DNA of 64,000 nt from an uncultured Halomonas sp. (lineage in GTDB: Bacteria; Pseudomonadota; Gammaproteobacteria; Pseudomonadales; Halomonadaceae): the NCBI RefSeq assembly GCF_946887195.1, contig NZ_CAMPKE010000004.1, positions 171,580 to 235,579 of the forward strand, given 5' to 3'. The notes under the pieces are model-generated. The model saw only the letters and a list, made by a program, of their open reading frames with translations, had not been told where the DNA came from and ran no database searches. Below, in pieces: positions 53,925 through 63,852 of this stretch (positions are counted from its first letter, which is position 1; every line of letters begins with the position of its first letter). The translations under genes and the position numbers were made by a program.

Positions 53925-56078
53925 TCAGGCCTGAGGCCGGCCGTCGATCTCGCGCCGAAACGGCGGTAGCGAATCCAGCAGTGCGCGTCCGTAGCGCCGG
54001 GTCAGCACACGCCGATCGAGCAAGGTGATGCGCCCTTGATCGTCCTCCTTGCGAATCAGCCTGCCGCAGGCCTGAACCAGTTTGACCGAGGCATCCGGCA
54101 CCGAAATATGCATGAACGGATTGCCGCCACGGCTCTCGATCCACTCGGCCAGCGTCGCTCCCACCGGGTCGTCGGGCACGGCGAACGGCAACCGCGTGAT
54201 TACCACATGGGTCAGATAATCGCCGGGCAGGTCGATGCCCTCGGCGAAGCTGGCCAGCCCGAAGATGATACTGCACTCACCGGCATCGACGCGCTTGCGA
54301 TGACGCTCGATCAGTTCGCGCTTGGGCAGGCGATCCTGGGCCAGCACGCGCTCGCGGTGCGCTTTCGGCAAGGCTTTTTCCACGGCGCGAAGTTGCGCCC
54401 GCGAGGAGAACAGCATCAGTACCGCCTCCTTCTCGCCCAGCGCCTCGACAAACGCAACGATGGCCCGCTCATGCCCTTCACGATCGGCAGGATCGACGGC
54501 CTCCAGCGGCACGCTGAGCACCGCCTTGGAATAATCGAAAGGGCTTGGCAGGCGCTGGTAACGGTAACGATTGGCCAGCCCGGCACGCTCCTGCAGGCGT
54601 TCGAAACGCCCCAGCGCGGTCAATGTCGCCGACGTCACCACCGCCCCATAGCAACTGCCCCATAGATAACGCGCCAGGGTCTGGGCCGCCGACACCGGGC
54701 TTGCCGAGAAGGTCAGCTCTGCTTCGCCGCCCTGATTGTCGAAGGTCAGCCAGCGCGCCTGTGGCGGCTCGCCCTCGGTATCGTCGGCAGCCATCGCCTG
54801 CCACAACGCATGCGCTTCCAGGGCTCGACCGTGCAGCAGCGAAACCAAAGGCAGCCAAGGCTCGGCCTGCTCACGATCCAGGCCGGTGGCCTTATCGGGG
54901 TCGAGGCTCTCGCGCAGAATGTCCGCCATGGTCTCGAGATTGCGCGCCAGTTCGGCAAAAGGCACCACCAGTGCCGTGGCCAACTCACGTAGCGCCTCGG
55001 GCGCACGCCCCATGGCGAAGCGATGATGGCGCGCCTCGGCGTCATTGCTCTTGGGCAATCCATTGGGTAAATCGGCAAGCTGATGCCCCAGCCCGTAAGC
55101 TTCGCCCAGGCGCGGCTCCAGCGCGGCGATCAGTTCGGGAAAGCCGCCGAGCAACCGTGCCAGCGTCGGCTGGCTCGCCAATGCCGTATTCAGCTCGGTC
55201 AGCGATTTCTTGAGGGTGCGCAGCCAACGTAACGTGGCGTTGACGCCGAAGCGGTGATAGAAGTGCTCGAGCGCCTTGTCGGGCAGATGGTGGCCTTCAT
55301 CGAAGATATAGATGCAGTCCTTGGGCGATGGCAATACCACCCCACCACCCAACGACAGATCGGCGAGCACCAAGTCATGATTGGCGACGATCACATCGGC
55401 CTGATCGAGATGGCGCCGGGCCCGAAAGAAGGCGCAGGCGCTGAAATGGCCGCAACGGCGATTGGTGCATTGACGGTGATCGGTGGTCAGGCGCCGCCAG
55501 TTGGTATCCTCGATGGCCACCGGCCAACTGTCGCGATCGCCCTCCCAGCGCCCGTTGCCGTAGGCTTCGGCAAACTCCTTGATCAGAGCGTGGAAATCGT
55601 CGCCATCGCGCGACTCCAGGGCCTGTTCGAATAGCGAGTAGGTGGGGTTGTCCTCGACGCCATCCAGCGCCTGGTCGAGCTTGGCCACGCACAGATAGCG
55701 CCCACGCCCCTTGGCCAGGGCGAAATCGAAACTCAGGCCGCTGTGCTTTTGCAATGACGGCAGGTCCTGATGCAGCACCTGCTCCTGCAACGCCACCGTC
55801 GCGGTGGAGACGATCAGCCGCTTGCCACGCGCCTTGGCGACCGGCAGCGCCGCCAGCAGGTAGGCCAGCGTCTTGCCCGTGCCGGTGCCGGCCTCGAGCA
55901 CGCAGACGTGTTCGTTGGACAACCGGCGGCCGCTGTCATCGGCCTCGATGCCGGCCAGCGTGCGGGCGATCTCGGCGATCATCAGCCGCTGCCCATAGCG
56001 CGGGGTCAGCTCGAGGCTTTCGAGTACCTGGCGGTAGGCGGCCTGGATTTCGTCCTTCAGGGCCTCGTCGAGCATCAA
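53925..56078 (-). CDS. dinG: ATP-dependent DNA helicase DinG
   Basis: The 717-residue XPD-like superfamily 2 helicase has Walker A EAGTGTGKT at 62-70, four cysteines for a 4Fe-4S cluster (C130, C204, C209, C215), the DEGH box (YIFDEGHHLPD) and C-terminal motifs GLASFAEGIDLPGDYLTHVVI and QACGRLIRKEDDQG. It unwinds DNA and R-loops 5' to 3'. In E. coli it is damage-inducible, but no LexA box was seen in front of this copy. It lies 6 bases after rhlB on the same strand and is therefore probably co-transcribed with it. Its length equals E. coli DinG. Confidence 0.94.
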   Translation of the reverse strand: MMLDEALKDEIQAAYRQVLESLELTPRYGQRLMIAEIARTLAGIEADDSGRRLSNEHVCVLEAGTGTGKTLAYLLAALPVAKARGKRLIVSTATVALQEQVLHQDLPSLQKHSGLSFDFALAKGRGRYLCVAKLDQALDGVEDNPTYSLFEQALESRDGDDFHALIKEFAEAYGNGRWEGDRDSWPVAIEDTNWRRLTTDHRQCTNRRCGHFSACAFFRARRHLDQADVIVANHDLVLADLSLGGGVVLPSPKDCIYIFDEGHHLPDKALEHFYHRFGVNATLRWLRTLKKSLTELNTALASQPTLARLLGGFPELIAALEPRLGEAYGLGHQLADLPNGLPKSNDAEARHHRFAMGRAPEALRELATALVVPFAELARNLETMADILRESLDPDKATGLDREQAEPWLPLVSLLHGRALEAHALWQAMAADDTEGEPPQARWLTFDNQGGEAELTFSASPVSAAQTLARYLWGSCYGAVVTSATLTALGRFERLQERAGLANRYRYQRLPSPFDYSKAVLSVPLEAVDPADREGHERAIVAFVEALGEKEAVLMLFSSRAQLRAVEKALPKAHRERVLAQDRLPKRELIERHRKRVDAGECSIIFGLASFAEGIDLPGDYLTHVVITRLPFAVPDDPVGATLAEWIESRGGNPFMHISVPDASVKLVQACGRLIRKEDDQGRITLLDRRVLTRRYGRALLDSLPPFRREIDGRPQA

Positions 56079-56084
56079 ACTTCC

Positions 56085-57359
56085 TTACAACAGCCCTTCG
56101 GGCGGATGCTCGCAGGGCAACTTGTCGTTGATATAACTCTCGATCTCGGGCAACGAGAAGGCATCCTCCTCGCCGACGAAGCTGATCGATACGCCCTTGG
56201 CGCCGGCACGCCCGGTACGCCCGATACGGTGCACGTAATCTTCCGGATCTTCCGGCAGCGTGTAGTTGATCACGTGGCTGACGTCGTCGATATGAATGCC
56301 ACGCCCGGCCACGTCGGTCGCCACCAGCACGCCAATCTCGCCCTCGCGGAAACGCTCGAGCGTCTTGATGCGCTGGTTCTGCGGCACGTCGCCGGAGAGC
56401 ATCGCCACGTTGATGTCGGCCTTGCGCAGCAAGCTATCGAGCTTGCGCACCAGATCGCGGCGATTGCCGAAGACCATCACCCGTTCGAAATGCTCCTGCC
56501 TGAGCAGATTGATCAGCAGGCGCTGCTTGTCGTCGTCGCTGACCAGGTAGACGCGCTGATCGATATCGGCGGCGTTCTCCACGGTCATCGCGATCTCGAC
56601 ATGCGCCGGCTTGAGCGTCCATTGGCTGGCCAGGTTGAGGATGTCATCGGTGAATGTCGCCGAGAACAGGAACGTCTGGCGCTCCTCGACCTTCGGCGTG
56701 TGGCGGATGATCCGCTTGACGTCGGGAATGAAGCCCATCGACAGCATGCGATCGGCCTCATCGAGCACCAGCACCTCCACCTGGGTCAGGTCGACATCGC
56801 GCTTCTCGTGAAAGTCGAGCAGCCGACCCGGCGTCGCAACCAGCACATCGAGCGTCTTGCCCAGATTGTCGCGCTGCTTCTGATAATCCATGCCGCCGAC
56901 CACGCTCGCCACGTTCAACGACGTGAAACGGGCCAGTGCCTTGGCGTCCTTCTCGATCTGCAGCGCCAACTCACGGGTCGGCGCGACGATCAGTGCGCGC
57001 GGTGCGCCGGGCTTCTGACCCTCGGGCGCCTTCTCCTCGAGAAAGTAGGTCAGTATCGAGATCAGAAAAGCGGCGGTCTTGCCGGTGCCGGTCTGGGCCT
57101 TGCCGACGATATCGCCACCGAGCAGCGTTTGACTCAGCGCCTCGGCCTGGATCGGCGTGCAATACTCGAAGCCGAGTGCATGAATCGCGCGCATCAGCGG
57201 TAGCGGCAGATCGAAGTCGTGAAAACGCTGCTTGCCTGCCACCGCCGGCACCTGAAACTGGCGCAGATCCCAACTGGATTGCGGCTTGCGCGGCTTGCGG
57301 CGACGGCGTTTCGGCTTACGGTTCTGTGCGGGTGCCGAGGTGTTATCCGACTCACTCAT
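56085..57359 (-). CDS. rhlB: DEAD-box RNA helicase RhlB
   Basis: The 424-residue helicase has a basic N-terminal extension ([13 protein letters not shown]), the Q motif region [26 protein letters not shown], Walker [12 protein letters not shown], the DEAD box [16 protein letters not shown] (FLFSATF) and the C-terminal [10 protein letters not shown]. RhlB works with RNase E in the RNA degradosome. The basic tail is N-terminal here, whereas E. coli RhlB has its basic tail at the C-terminus. It starts at ATG 57359 and precedes dinG. Confidence 0.9.
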   Translation of the reverse strand: MSESDNTSAPAQNRKPKRRRRKPRKPQSSWDLRQFQVPAVAGKQRFHDFDLPLPLMRAIHALGFEYCTPIQAEALSQTLLGGDIVGKAQTGTGKTAAFLISILTYFLEEKAPEGQKPGAPRALIVAPTRELALQIEKDAKALARFTSLNVASVVGGMDYQKQRDNLGKTLDVLVATPGRLLDFHEKRDVDLTQVEVLVLDEADRMLSMGFIPDVKRIIRHTPKVEERQTFLFSATFTDDILNLASQWTLKPAHVEIAMTVENAADIDQRVYLVSDDDKQRLLINLLRQEHFERVMVFGNRRDLVRKLDSLLRKADINVAMLSGDVPQNQRIKTLERFREGEIGVLVATDVAGRGIHIDDVSHVINYTLPEDPEDYVHRIGRTGRAGAKGVSISFVGEEDAFSLPEIESYINDKLPCEHPPEGLL

Positions 57360-57529
57360 AGGCTTGAATTCTGTCCAGTATCAATAAATGGTTGGCGAAA
57401 ACATAAGCCCCCATTGTACCAGCCCTTGCCGACGAGGGCGCGCCGATCACCCGACGACCGGCAGCGCTGTCGGCGAGCCCCGCATGACTGGTAGAATGCC
57501 CGCCTGTCCGAACCAGGAACTTGGCACTC

Positions 57530-57781
57530 ATGACGCGCGTAAAAAAGACCCGATCACTGGCCGACAAGGTGACCATTCGCACCGGTCGGCGTAAGGATTA
57601 TCGCAAGTGGCGCCACGAAAACCCCGATGAAGTGGCCTCATCCCGGCGTTATACCAGCAAGAAGCGCCAGCAACGCAAACTCCAGGCCGAGCGCAAACTG
57701 GCCCGTGAGCGAAACGCGCCCAAGATCGACGTGCACGGCAAGCGGGATGACGCGAACGATAACGACAATGGGGCGTCTTGA
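57530..57781 (+). CDS. Small, highly basic protein of unknown function
   Basis: The 83-residue protein starts [21 protein letters not shown]. It is dominated by Lys and Arg in the first two thirds ([20 protein letters not shown], then [19 protein letters not shown]) and ends in an acidic/Asn tail ([12 protein letters not shown]). No known family is recognised. The middle looks like one charged helix, so nucleic acid or ribosome binding is plausible. ATG 57530 has AGGA 13 bases upstream; a TTG 9 bases earlier is the alternative. It overlaps xthA by 4 bases and is divergent from rhlB. Confidence 0.7.
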   Translation: MTRVKKTRSLADKVTIRTGRRKDYRKWRHENPDEVASSRRYTSKKRQQRKLQAERKLARERNAPKIDVHGKRDDANDNDNGAS

Positions 57782-58596
57782 TGCGATTGGTTTCGTTCAA
57801 TATCAATGGACTGCGCGCCCGTTTACACCAGCTTGAGGCGCTGATCGAGACGCACCGGCCGGATGTCATCGGTCTTCAGGAGACCAAGGTTCACGACGAC
57901 GAATTCCCGCTCGAGACCGTTCAGGCGATGGGTTATCACGTCTATTATCATGGCCAGAAAGGCCACTATGGCGTCGCCCTGCTCTGCCGCCGGCAACCCG
58001 AGGAGGTCTTTTATGGCTTTCCCGACGATGGTGAAGACGCCCAGCGGCGCTTGATCGGCGCGCGCCTGGTCGCCGCCGACGGTGAGCCGATCACGCTATG
58101 GAACGGCTATTTCCCGCAGGGCGAAAATATCGCGCACCCGACCAAGTTTCCCTACAAGCAGCGCTTTTATGCCCAGTTATCGCGCTTGCTCGAAGAGGAT
58201 CATCATCCTGAGCAGCGTGTCGCGGTCATGGGCGATTTCAATATTTCTCCCGAAGATATCGATATCGGCATTGGCGAACCCAGCCGCAAGCGCTGGCTTC
58301 GCGAAGGCAAGACCAGCTTTCAGCCCATCGAGCGCGAGTGGCTTGGGCGCATCAAGAACTGGGGCATGCAGGACTGCTACCGCCTCTGCTACCCAGAGGC
58401 GTGCGAGCATTTCAGCTGGTTCGATTATCGCTCGCGCGCATTCGAGCGTGAGCCCAAGCGCGGCCTGCGCATCGATTACATCCTGGTAAGTTCGCCATTG
58501 GTACCAAAGGTGCGCCAATCCGGTATCGATTACGCGCTGCGCGCCATGCCCAAGCCATCGGATCATGCGCCGGTATGGGCCGATTTGGAGGTATAG
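57778..58596 (+). CDS. xthA: Exodeoxyribonuclease III
   Basis: The 272-residue endonuclease/exonuclease/phosphatase-fold enzyme has [12 protein letters not shown], the catalytic glutamate in [14 protein letters not shown], the aspartate/asparagine pair in [17 protein letters not shown], and the C-terminal histidine in [11 protein letters not shown]. It incises at abasic sites and degrades DNA 3' to 5'. Its length is near E. coli XthA (268). Its start overlaps the small basic protein by 4 bases, so the two are translationally coupled. Confidence 0.96.
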   Translation: MMRLVSFNINGLRARLHQLEALIETHRPDVIGLQETKVHDDEFPLETVQAMGYHVYYHGQKGHYGVALLCRRQPEEVFYGFPDDGEDAQRRLIGARLVAADGEPITLWNGYFPQGENIAHPTKFPYKQRFYAQLSRLLEEDHHPEQRVAVMGDFNISPEDIDIGIGEPSRKRWLREGKTSFQPIEREWLGRIKNWGMQDCYRLCYPEACEHFSWFDYRSRAFEREPKRGLRIDYILVSSPLVPKVRQSGIDYALRAMPKPSDHAPVWADLEV

Positions 58597-58617
58597 CGTT
58601 GGTATCGCGGCGATCGA

Positions 58618-59859
58618 CTAGCCTTGCGTTGTATCTTCGGTCGACGCAACGTCCTCGAGCGTGGCCAGCCAGGCATCCGCCTGTTTCGAGCCAGCCTGAC
58701 GCGCGGTCTCGAAGGCGCGCCGCGCCGCGCGCCGATCGCCCAGTTCGATATACGCCACGCCCTGAAGCAGCGCATTACGTGCATCATCATCGCCCGCCTG
58801 GCGGGCGCGGCCCAGTGCCTCGATAGCCATCCGCCAGCGCCCCCAGCCATAGGCCAGTTCACCCAACCGCTGCCAATCCTTGGCACTCTCGCTGCGGCGC
58901 GCCACCGTTTGCCAGGCGGCAAGCGACTTGTCGCGCTGTCGCGCCGCACTCCAGGCCTTGGCCAATAGCCGGGCATTCTCCAAGCTATCGTCCAGCCGCC
59001 CGGTTTCCAAGGCTTCGGCGAGATACTCCCCGGCACGCGCCGGCGTGCCGCCGGCAATGTGCAGACGAATCAACTGCAGCAAATCATCATTTGACGTCAA
59101 TACGCCACGACGCCAGGCGGCCTCCCAGATTGCCGCCGCTCGCCCAGGGAAGCCCAGCTGCTGAGCCAGCCCGGCAGCGCGACGCCAGGTAGCGGGATCG
59201 TCGCCATCGGCACCGAGCAGTGTATCGAGCATATCGAGCGCGGCATCTTCGCGTCCCGCGCGCTGATATACGCTGGCCGCCAGCTGACGTTGCCGTGCAT
59301 TCGGCGAAGCGCTTGCCTGACGCGCCCGATCGACCCAGTCGGCGGCCTCATCCCAGCGCTGCAACGTCGCCAGGGCCTGGGCCTGCAACCAGAAATCCTC
59401 GACATCGCCCTGGCCAAGCTCCAGCCAGCGTGCAAGCAATTCCACGCCGGCCTGTGTCTGGCCAGCCCGCAGGCGCAACCGCGCCTCCTGATTGAGCCAT
59501 TGATGTCGGCTCGCTGCCTCGATGCCTTCGATGCTTCTTGCCATGGCGAACAGATCGGCGGCGCGATCATCGTTGCCTTGCTGCGCCTGGGCGGTTGCCG
59601 CGATTTTCAGGAACAGCGCCCGTGCCCAGCGATCGGCGGCATTGCCACCCTGCAGCCGCTCGGCGGCACTTTCGGCATCGCTTGCCACCGACAGATCGCC
59701 GCTGGCAAGACGCTGCTGCATGCCCTCGAGACTCTGAATCATGTCCGGTCGCAGAGCCGGCGCGGCGCTGGCCTGGATCGGCATCAAAGCCGACACGCTC
59801 AGGCTGGCGGCGATGACCGCCGCCATCAGCCAATGTTGCGTACTCCGATCGCGTATCAC
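58618..59859 (-). CDS. Periplasmic TPR protein of the TonB cluster
   Basis: The 413-residue protein has a signal peptide (about 1-32, ending PIQASA) and at least eight TPR-like helical pairs, such as WDEAADWVDRARQA and YIELGDRRAARRAFETARQA. It should be periplasmic and serve as a protein-interaction scaffold. It is the last gene of the cluster DUF3450, exbB-like, exbB, exbD, tonB, TPR. This position is typical of the TonB2-type systems of Vibrio, Shewanella and relatives, where the TPR protein aids TonB function. It lies 3 bases after tonB. Confidence 0.85.
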   Translation of the reverse strand: MIRDRSTQHWLMAAVIAASLSVSALMPIQASAAPALRPDMIQSLEGMQQRLASGDLSVASDAESAAERLQGGNAADRWARALFLKIAATAQAQQGNDDRAADLFAMARSIEGIEAASRHQWLNQEARLRLRAGQTQAGVELLARWLELGQGDVEDFWLQAQALATLQRWDEAADWVDRARQASASPNARQRQLAASVYQRAGREDAALDMLDTLLGADGDDPATWRRAAGLAQQLGFPGRAAAIWEAAWRRGVLTSNDDLLQLIRLHIAGGTPARAGEYLAEALETGRLDDSLENARLLAKAWSAARQRDKSLAAWQTVARRSESAKDWQRLGELAYGWGRWRMAIEALGRARQAGDDDARNALLQGVAYIELGDRRAARRAFETARQAGSKQADAWLATLEDVASTEDTTQG

Positions 59860-59862
59860 TCG

Positions 59863-60639
59863 CTACCCCTTCAGCCTGAATTCCAGCCGCTGACGCGCTT
59901 CGCGCTTACCGGCGGCTTCGGGAAACTGCCAACCAGAGATCGCCTGCATGGCAGCACGCTCGAAGGTATGACGAGGTTGCGCATCGATCACGCGCAGCGA
60001 ATCCGCATCGACACTGCCATCGGGCAGTATCGTGAAACGCACTTCGACATAGCCCTCGATCCCGCGCCGCTGGGCACGCGACGGATATTCCGGCGGCACG
60101 CGTCGTGTCGGCTGCGGCGAGCCGACCTCGGCGGCTGGTTGTGCCGCTGGCGCCGCGCTGGCCTGCTCACCGGGCTGCTGACTGGGGTTTTCACTAGATC
60201 GGTCACTCGTGCGGGCCACCGACTCATTGGGTGACGGCTCGGGCGCCGGTGTTGGGGCTGGCTCTGGCTCCGGTTCGGGTTCGGGTTCCGGCTCGATCGC
60301 CGTCAGTTCGGGCAAGTCGCTGTCCAGCGGCACCTTGGAGACATCGAGCGGTGGCGTTTCGGGCGTGGGCATGGCGATGGCGCTATCCAGCTCGGGCGCG
60401 GGCATCGGTGCTGGCGCTGGGGGCGGCGGTGTCGCCGTAGGGGGTGTCGGCGCGGCCTGGGCCGGTGCCGCCGATTCGGCGGGAGCCTGACGCGTTGGCG
60501 CCTCGACCATCGCTACCGAAACGGGCGGGTCGATCACCGGTCGGCTGTCCTCCGGCGGCGCAACCAGCAGCGCCAGCAAGGTAAACAGCAATAGCGCCAG
60601 TAGCACCCCACCCAGCGCACCGAGCAGTAGCCGCATCAA
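59863..60639 (-). CDS. tonB: TonB energy transducer protein
   Basis: The 258-residue protein has an N-terminal membrane anchor (about 3-26), a long proline-rich periplasmic spacer including EPEPEPEPEPEP at about 116-127, and a C-terminal TonB domain (VPPEYPSRAQRRGIEGYVEVRFTILPDGSV to WQFPEAAGKREARQRLEF). It couples the proton-motive force to outer-membrane TonB-dependent receptors for siderophores and cobalamin. It overlaps exbD by 4 bases. No receptor gene is in this window, so its cargo is not shown. Confidence 0.93.
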   Translation of the reverse strand: MMRLLLGALGGVLLALLLFTLLALLVAPPEDSRPVIDPPVSVAMVEAPTRQAPAESAAPAQAAPTPPTATPPPPAPAPMPAPELDSAIAMPTPETPPLDVSKVPLDSDLPELTAIEPEPEPEPEPEPAPTPAPEPSPNESVARTSDRSSENPSQQPGEQASAAPAAQPAAEVGSPQPTRRVPPEYPSRAQRRGIEGYVEVRFTILPDGSVDADSLRVIDAQPRHTFERAAMQAISGWQFPEAAGKREARQRLEFRLKG

Positions 60640-61040
60640 TCGCTTCCCCGCGTCGCCGCCACGGCGACCTTGTCGACACCGGCGTCGCGAATCCGATCCA
60701 TGACGTCGATCAGCAAGCCCGTGGTGGCGCCACGATCAGCCTGCACAACAACACTGCCCTCGGCGCTGACCAACTCGGCGACATCGGAACCGACGCGGTG
60801 AATGTCCACCGGCTGGCCATCGACCCACACCGCGCCTTCGGCGGTGATCGCCACCATCACTTGCGCATCGGGGCGCGGCGATGCCGCGGATGACTCGGGC
60901 CGTTCGATCTCGACCCCGCTCTCCTTGACGAAACTGGTGGTGACAATGAAGAAGATCAGCATGATGAAGACCACATCGAGCATCGGGGTCAGGTCGATGT
61001 CGGTGGTTTCGTTCGCGGCCTGCAGCCGGCGTCTACGCAT
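60636..61040 (-). CDS. exbD: Biopolymer transport protein ExbD
   Basis: The 134-residue protein has a short cytoplasmic N-terminus, one helix carrying the key aspartate (DLTPMLDVVFIMLIFFIVTT) and a periplasmic domain. ExbD forms the proton channel with ExbB and energises TonB. It starts 8 bases inside the end of the exbB gene and ends 4 bases inside tonB. Its length and motif are typical. Confidence 0.95.
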   Translation of the reverse strand: MRRRRLQAANETTDIDLTPMLDVVFIMLIFFIVTTSFVKESGVEIERPESSAASPRPDAQVMVAITAEGAVWVDGQPVDIHRVGSDVAELVSAEGSVVVQADRGATTGLLIDVMDRIRDAGVDKVAVAATRGSD

Positions 61041-61566
61041 GAGGGTCCTCCACGGCGCGCGCCATGCGGTCGTGTAGCCGCTGGTCCTCGCGCCGAATCA
61101 CATATTCGAGACGAGTGATGAACATGAGCCCCGCCACAGCGACGGCCATACCGGCCATGGTCGGCAACGTTGCCCGCGCCACGCCATCGGCCATGGCCCT
61201 TGCCTGACCCACATCGCTCAGCGCCAGGCTATCGAAGACATGGATCATGCCGGTCACGGTGCCCAGCAGGCCCAGCAAGGGGCATAGTGCCACCAGCAGT
61301 TTGAGCCAGGGCATTGGCCGGCGCAGGCGCGCGATCAACTCACGGGTCCATACTTCACGCAGCGTCAGTGCGCTCCAGCTGACATGCTCGCGACGCGCGA
61401 TCCAGCGCTCGATCACCTCACGTCGTGCACGGCGATGCGTGAAATGCCAGTACAGGCCGCGCTCCAGCACCAGGGCGAATAGCCCGCTGGAGACCGCCAC
61501 GATGATCACCAGCACCACACCGCCGGCATCGATCAGCCAGTTCAGCGGCTCAAGCAGGAGCGGCAT
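61033..61566 (-). CDS. exbB: ExbB-type proton channel protein (second ExbB)
   Basis: The 177-residue protein has three helices (about 12-32, 85-110, 120-145) and the family core LCPLLGLLGTVTGMIHVFDSLAL. It is the short ExbB, the pair partner of ExbD. ATG 61566 (MPLLLEPLNWLIDAGG) is chosen; it lies 17 bases inside the end of the long ExbB-like gene. The order long ExbB, short ExbB, ExbD, TonB identifies a TonB2/TtpC-type system. Confidence 0.92.
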   Translation of the reverse strand: MPLLLEPLNWLIDAGGVVLVIIVAVSSGLFALVLERGLYWHFTHRRARREVIERWIARREHVSWSALTLREVWTRELIARLRRPMPWLKLLVALCPLLGLLGTVTGMIHVFDSLALSDVGQARAMADGVARATLPTMAGMAVAVAGLMFITRLEYVIRREDQRLHDRMARAVEDPHA

Positions 61567-62953
61567 GGCGATGGCTCTCCGGCGCTGATTGCCGGGATTC
61601 CAGGTGATCAGCCAGTACCGCGCTGGTGCGCCCTTCGAGCACACCGATGAGTTCGCGGCTGCGGCTGGACAGCGCGGTATGCGCGAACAGCAGCGGCACG
61701 GCGGTAATCAAGCCAAGCACCGTGGTGACCAGCGCCTGGCTAATCCCGCCGGCCATCAGCTTGGGATCGCCGGTGCCGAACGTGGTGATCGACTGGAACG
61801 TGACGATCATCCCGGTCACGGTACCCAACAGCCCCAGTAGCGGCGCTATCGCGGCGATCAGCTTGACGATCGGCTGGCCACGCTCGATGCGCGGCTGTTC
61901 GGCGAGAATGGCCTCGTCGAGACGCGCTTCCAAGGCCTCCGGGGCATGGCCTTCGCCCAGCGCAGCGAAGCGAGCCAACACGCGGCCCAGCGGGTTGTCG
62001 TCGCGCAGCGCATCGGGTTCGCGAAGCTGCCGGCGCAAGCGCAGCGTCACGACCAACAGGTAGGCATACTGCGCCAGCGCCACCAGCAGTCCGGCCACTC
62101 CAAGGGCCACGATCACATAGCCGACGGCGCCACCTTGCTGGAAGCGCTGCCAAAGGCTGGGCTGCTGAGCCAGCGCGGCGAGGATATCGCCCTGCGTGGG
62201 ATCCAGCGCTATGACGTCGCCCTCGCCCCGCTGAAAGGCCAGCAGGTTCTCGCTAACCGAGGCTGGCGTACGCTCGGCCACAGCCAGCGGTCTTTCGCCA
62301 TCGGGCTGACGCAGCAGTTGCCCCTCACTGAAGGCAGTGAGCGCACCCAGGCGAATGACCTCACGTGGCGCCACCTTGCCTTCACTACCGGCGACCGGGG
62401 CGGTGAAACTCACGCCACGCCCGCTTTCCACGGCCAGCGCCATCAGGCTTTCGCTCACCGCTTCCAGTGTCGCCACATCGAGCAGGCCGCGCTGATCCAG
62501 GCGCTGCGGCAATTCGGCACGGCCACCGACGGTCAGCCAGCTTTCACCCAGCGCGTCGCGCAACTCACCGACATGGCGACGCACGACGTCATAGACGCCA
62601 TCGAGATCGCCGACCTCGTTATCGCGACGCTGACCGAGTTCCGCCAAGCGCTGTTGCTGTTCGGCTTGGCGAGCTTCCAGGGCTTCCCGGCGCTCACGAG
62701 CCGCCGCCAGCGATGCCTGGGCCTCGGCCAGCGCGGCATCGAGCGCTTCGCGGTCGCTGACCAGTGCCGCCAGTCGCTCGCTATCGCGGGCGCTGGCCGC
62801 TTCGCTATCGTCAAGCAAGGTTTGCAATACAGACTCCATGGGGTCTGCCTGCCCGCTGGAAGCCGCAGGCTGCTCGGGTGCCGCCTGAGCGATCGGCAGC
62901 CATGCCAAGGCTGCCGATAACGCCAAACCCCCAAGCGTCATTCGCCTTCTCAT
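61550..62953 (-). CDS. Large MotA/TolQ/ExbB-like protein (TtpC-like)
   Basis: The 467-residue protein has a signal peptide (about 1-24), a periplasmic coiled coil (about 50-125, rich in Ala, Glu, Arg), and a C-terminal ExbB/TolQ domain with helices from about 285 onward and the core IAPLLGLLGTVTGMIVTFQSIT. It resembles TtpC, the extra component needed by TonB2 systems of Vibrio. ATG 62953 overlaps the DUF3450 stop by 4 bases. The periplasmic coiled coil may contact the DUF3450 product. Confidence 0.88.
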   Translation of the reverse strand: MRRRMTLGGLALSAALAWLPIAQAAPEQPAASSGQADPMESVLQTLLDDSEAASARDSERLAALVSDREALDAALAEAQASLAAARERREALEARQAEQQQRLAELGQRRDNEVGDLDGVYDVVRRHVGELRDALGESWLTVGGRAELPQRLDQRGLLDVATLEAVSESLMALAVESGRGVSFTAPVAGSEGKVAPREVIRLGALTAFSEGQLLRQPDGERPLAVAERTPASVSENLLAFQRGEGDVIALDPTQGDILAALAQQPSLWQRFQQGGAVGYVIVALGVAGLLVALAQYAYLLVVTLRLRRQLREPDALRDDNPLGRVLARFAALGEGHAPEALEARLDEAILAEQPRIERGQPIVKLIAAIAPLLGLLGTVTGMIVTFQSITTFGTGDPKLMAGGISQALVTTVLGLITAVPLLFAHTALSSRSRELIGVLEGRTSAVLADHLESRQSAPESHRHAAPA

Positions 62954-63771
62954 GAGCGCGCCTCCCCATTCGGGTCGCGAGCCAGCTTCTGGCCCTGGGT
63001 CACCTCCACCGAAACCGGCAATGCCAGCAATTCGGGGGCGCGTTGCTCGCGAGCGATGCTTAGCCCCTTGCGCACTTCGGCAAGCTGGGCGCCATTCAAC
63101 GGCTGCCATTCGCCAGCCGACGCCTTCCAGACGCCGCCCTGTTCGCCATCCGGCGTCAGGTAATAAAAGCCGATACGACCGAGGCGCAGATATTCGACCT
63201 GGCGGTCGGCACTACCCACCAGCGTGCCACGCCAGGCATCGATTTCGCGCCCGTATTCGAGTTCGACGCGCCAGGCACTCAGTACGCGATCGAGCTTTTC
63301 GGCGGAGGACAGCGCTGGGTCGACGAGCATTGCCTCGAGGCTTTCGACGCGCGCCAGGCGCTCTTCGCGCAGAAACGGCAAATCGGCCTTTATCCATTGG
63401 CGCAGTCGCTCGACTCTGTCGCGCATGAGTACCGGCAGTGTCTCGCGCGTTACCGCAAGCTGATCCAGCGCGTTTCCGCGCTGCTCGATGGTAGCGGCCT
63501 GACGCTCGACCAACGGCGCCAATTCGGCGTTATAGGCCTGCAAGCGACGCGCTTCACGCTCGGTCGCGCGCAATTCACGCAGCGCCTCACGTGTGGCATC
63601 GTCGGCGGCATCGATCTTTTCCTGCAACTCGGCCTGGGCCTGCTGAGCGGCAATGCTTCGCTCGCGCAATTCATCCTGCGCCATGGCCGAGGCGCTGAAA
63701 CCCAGCAATACCATCGCCGCCAGCTGCCAAGGCCGGCACATCCGCTTACGCGGCTCGTTTTCAGCGATCAT
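62950..63771 (-). CDS. DUF3450 periplasmic coiled-coil protein
   Basis: The 273-residue protein has a signal peptide (to about SAMAQ) followed by a long coiled coil (ERSIAAQQAQAELQEKIDAADD onward) and a C-terminal part with YLRLGRIGFYYLTPDGEQGGVW. It matches DUF3450, which regularly heads TonB2-type clusters. ATG 63771 is chosen over 63795 because a GAGGAG site lies just upstream; 63741 is also possible. It is the first gene of the six-gene TonB operon. Its own role is unknown, but context places it in the periplasmic part of the energy transducer. Confidence 0.85.
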   Translation of the reverse strand: MIAENEPRKRMCRPWQLAAMVLLGFSASAMAQDELRERSIAAQQAQAELQEKIDAADDATREALRELRATEREARRLQAYNAELAPLVERQAATIEQRGNALDQLAVTRETLPVLMRDRVERLRQWIKADLPFLREERLARVESLEAMLVDPALSSAEKLDRVLSAWRVELEYGREIDAWRGTLVGSADRQVEYLRLGRIGFYYLTPDGEQGGVWKASAGEWQPLNGAQLAEVRKGLSIAREQRAPELLALPVSVEVTQGQKLARDPNGEARS

Positions 63772-63852
63772 CGACTCCTCGCTAGCGCCGCGCATCCCTG
63801 AAAGTCACGTTGCGGCGCATTGAAAAAAGAGCGCCCACGCTAATACAAACAA

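Noticed and set aside
53925..56078. SOS control of dinG
   Set aside because: The region upstream of rhlB-dinG shows no CTGT-N8-ACAG motif, so damage induction was not claimed.
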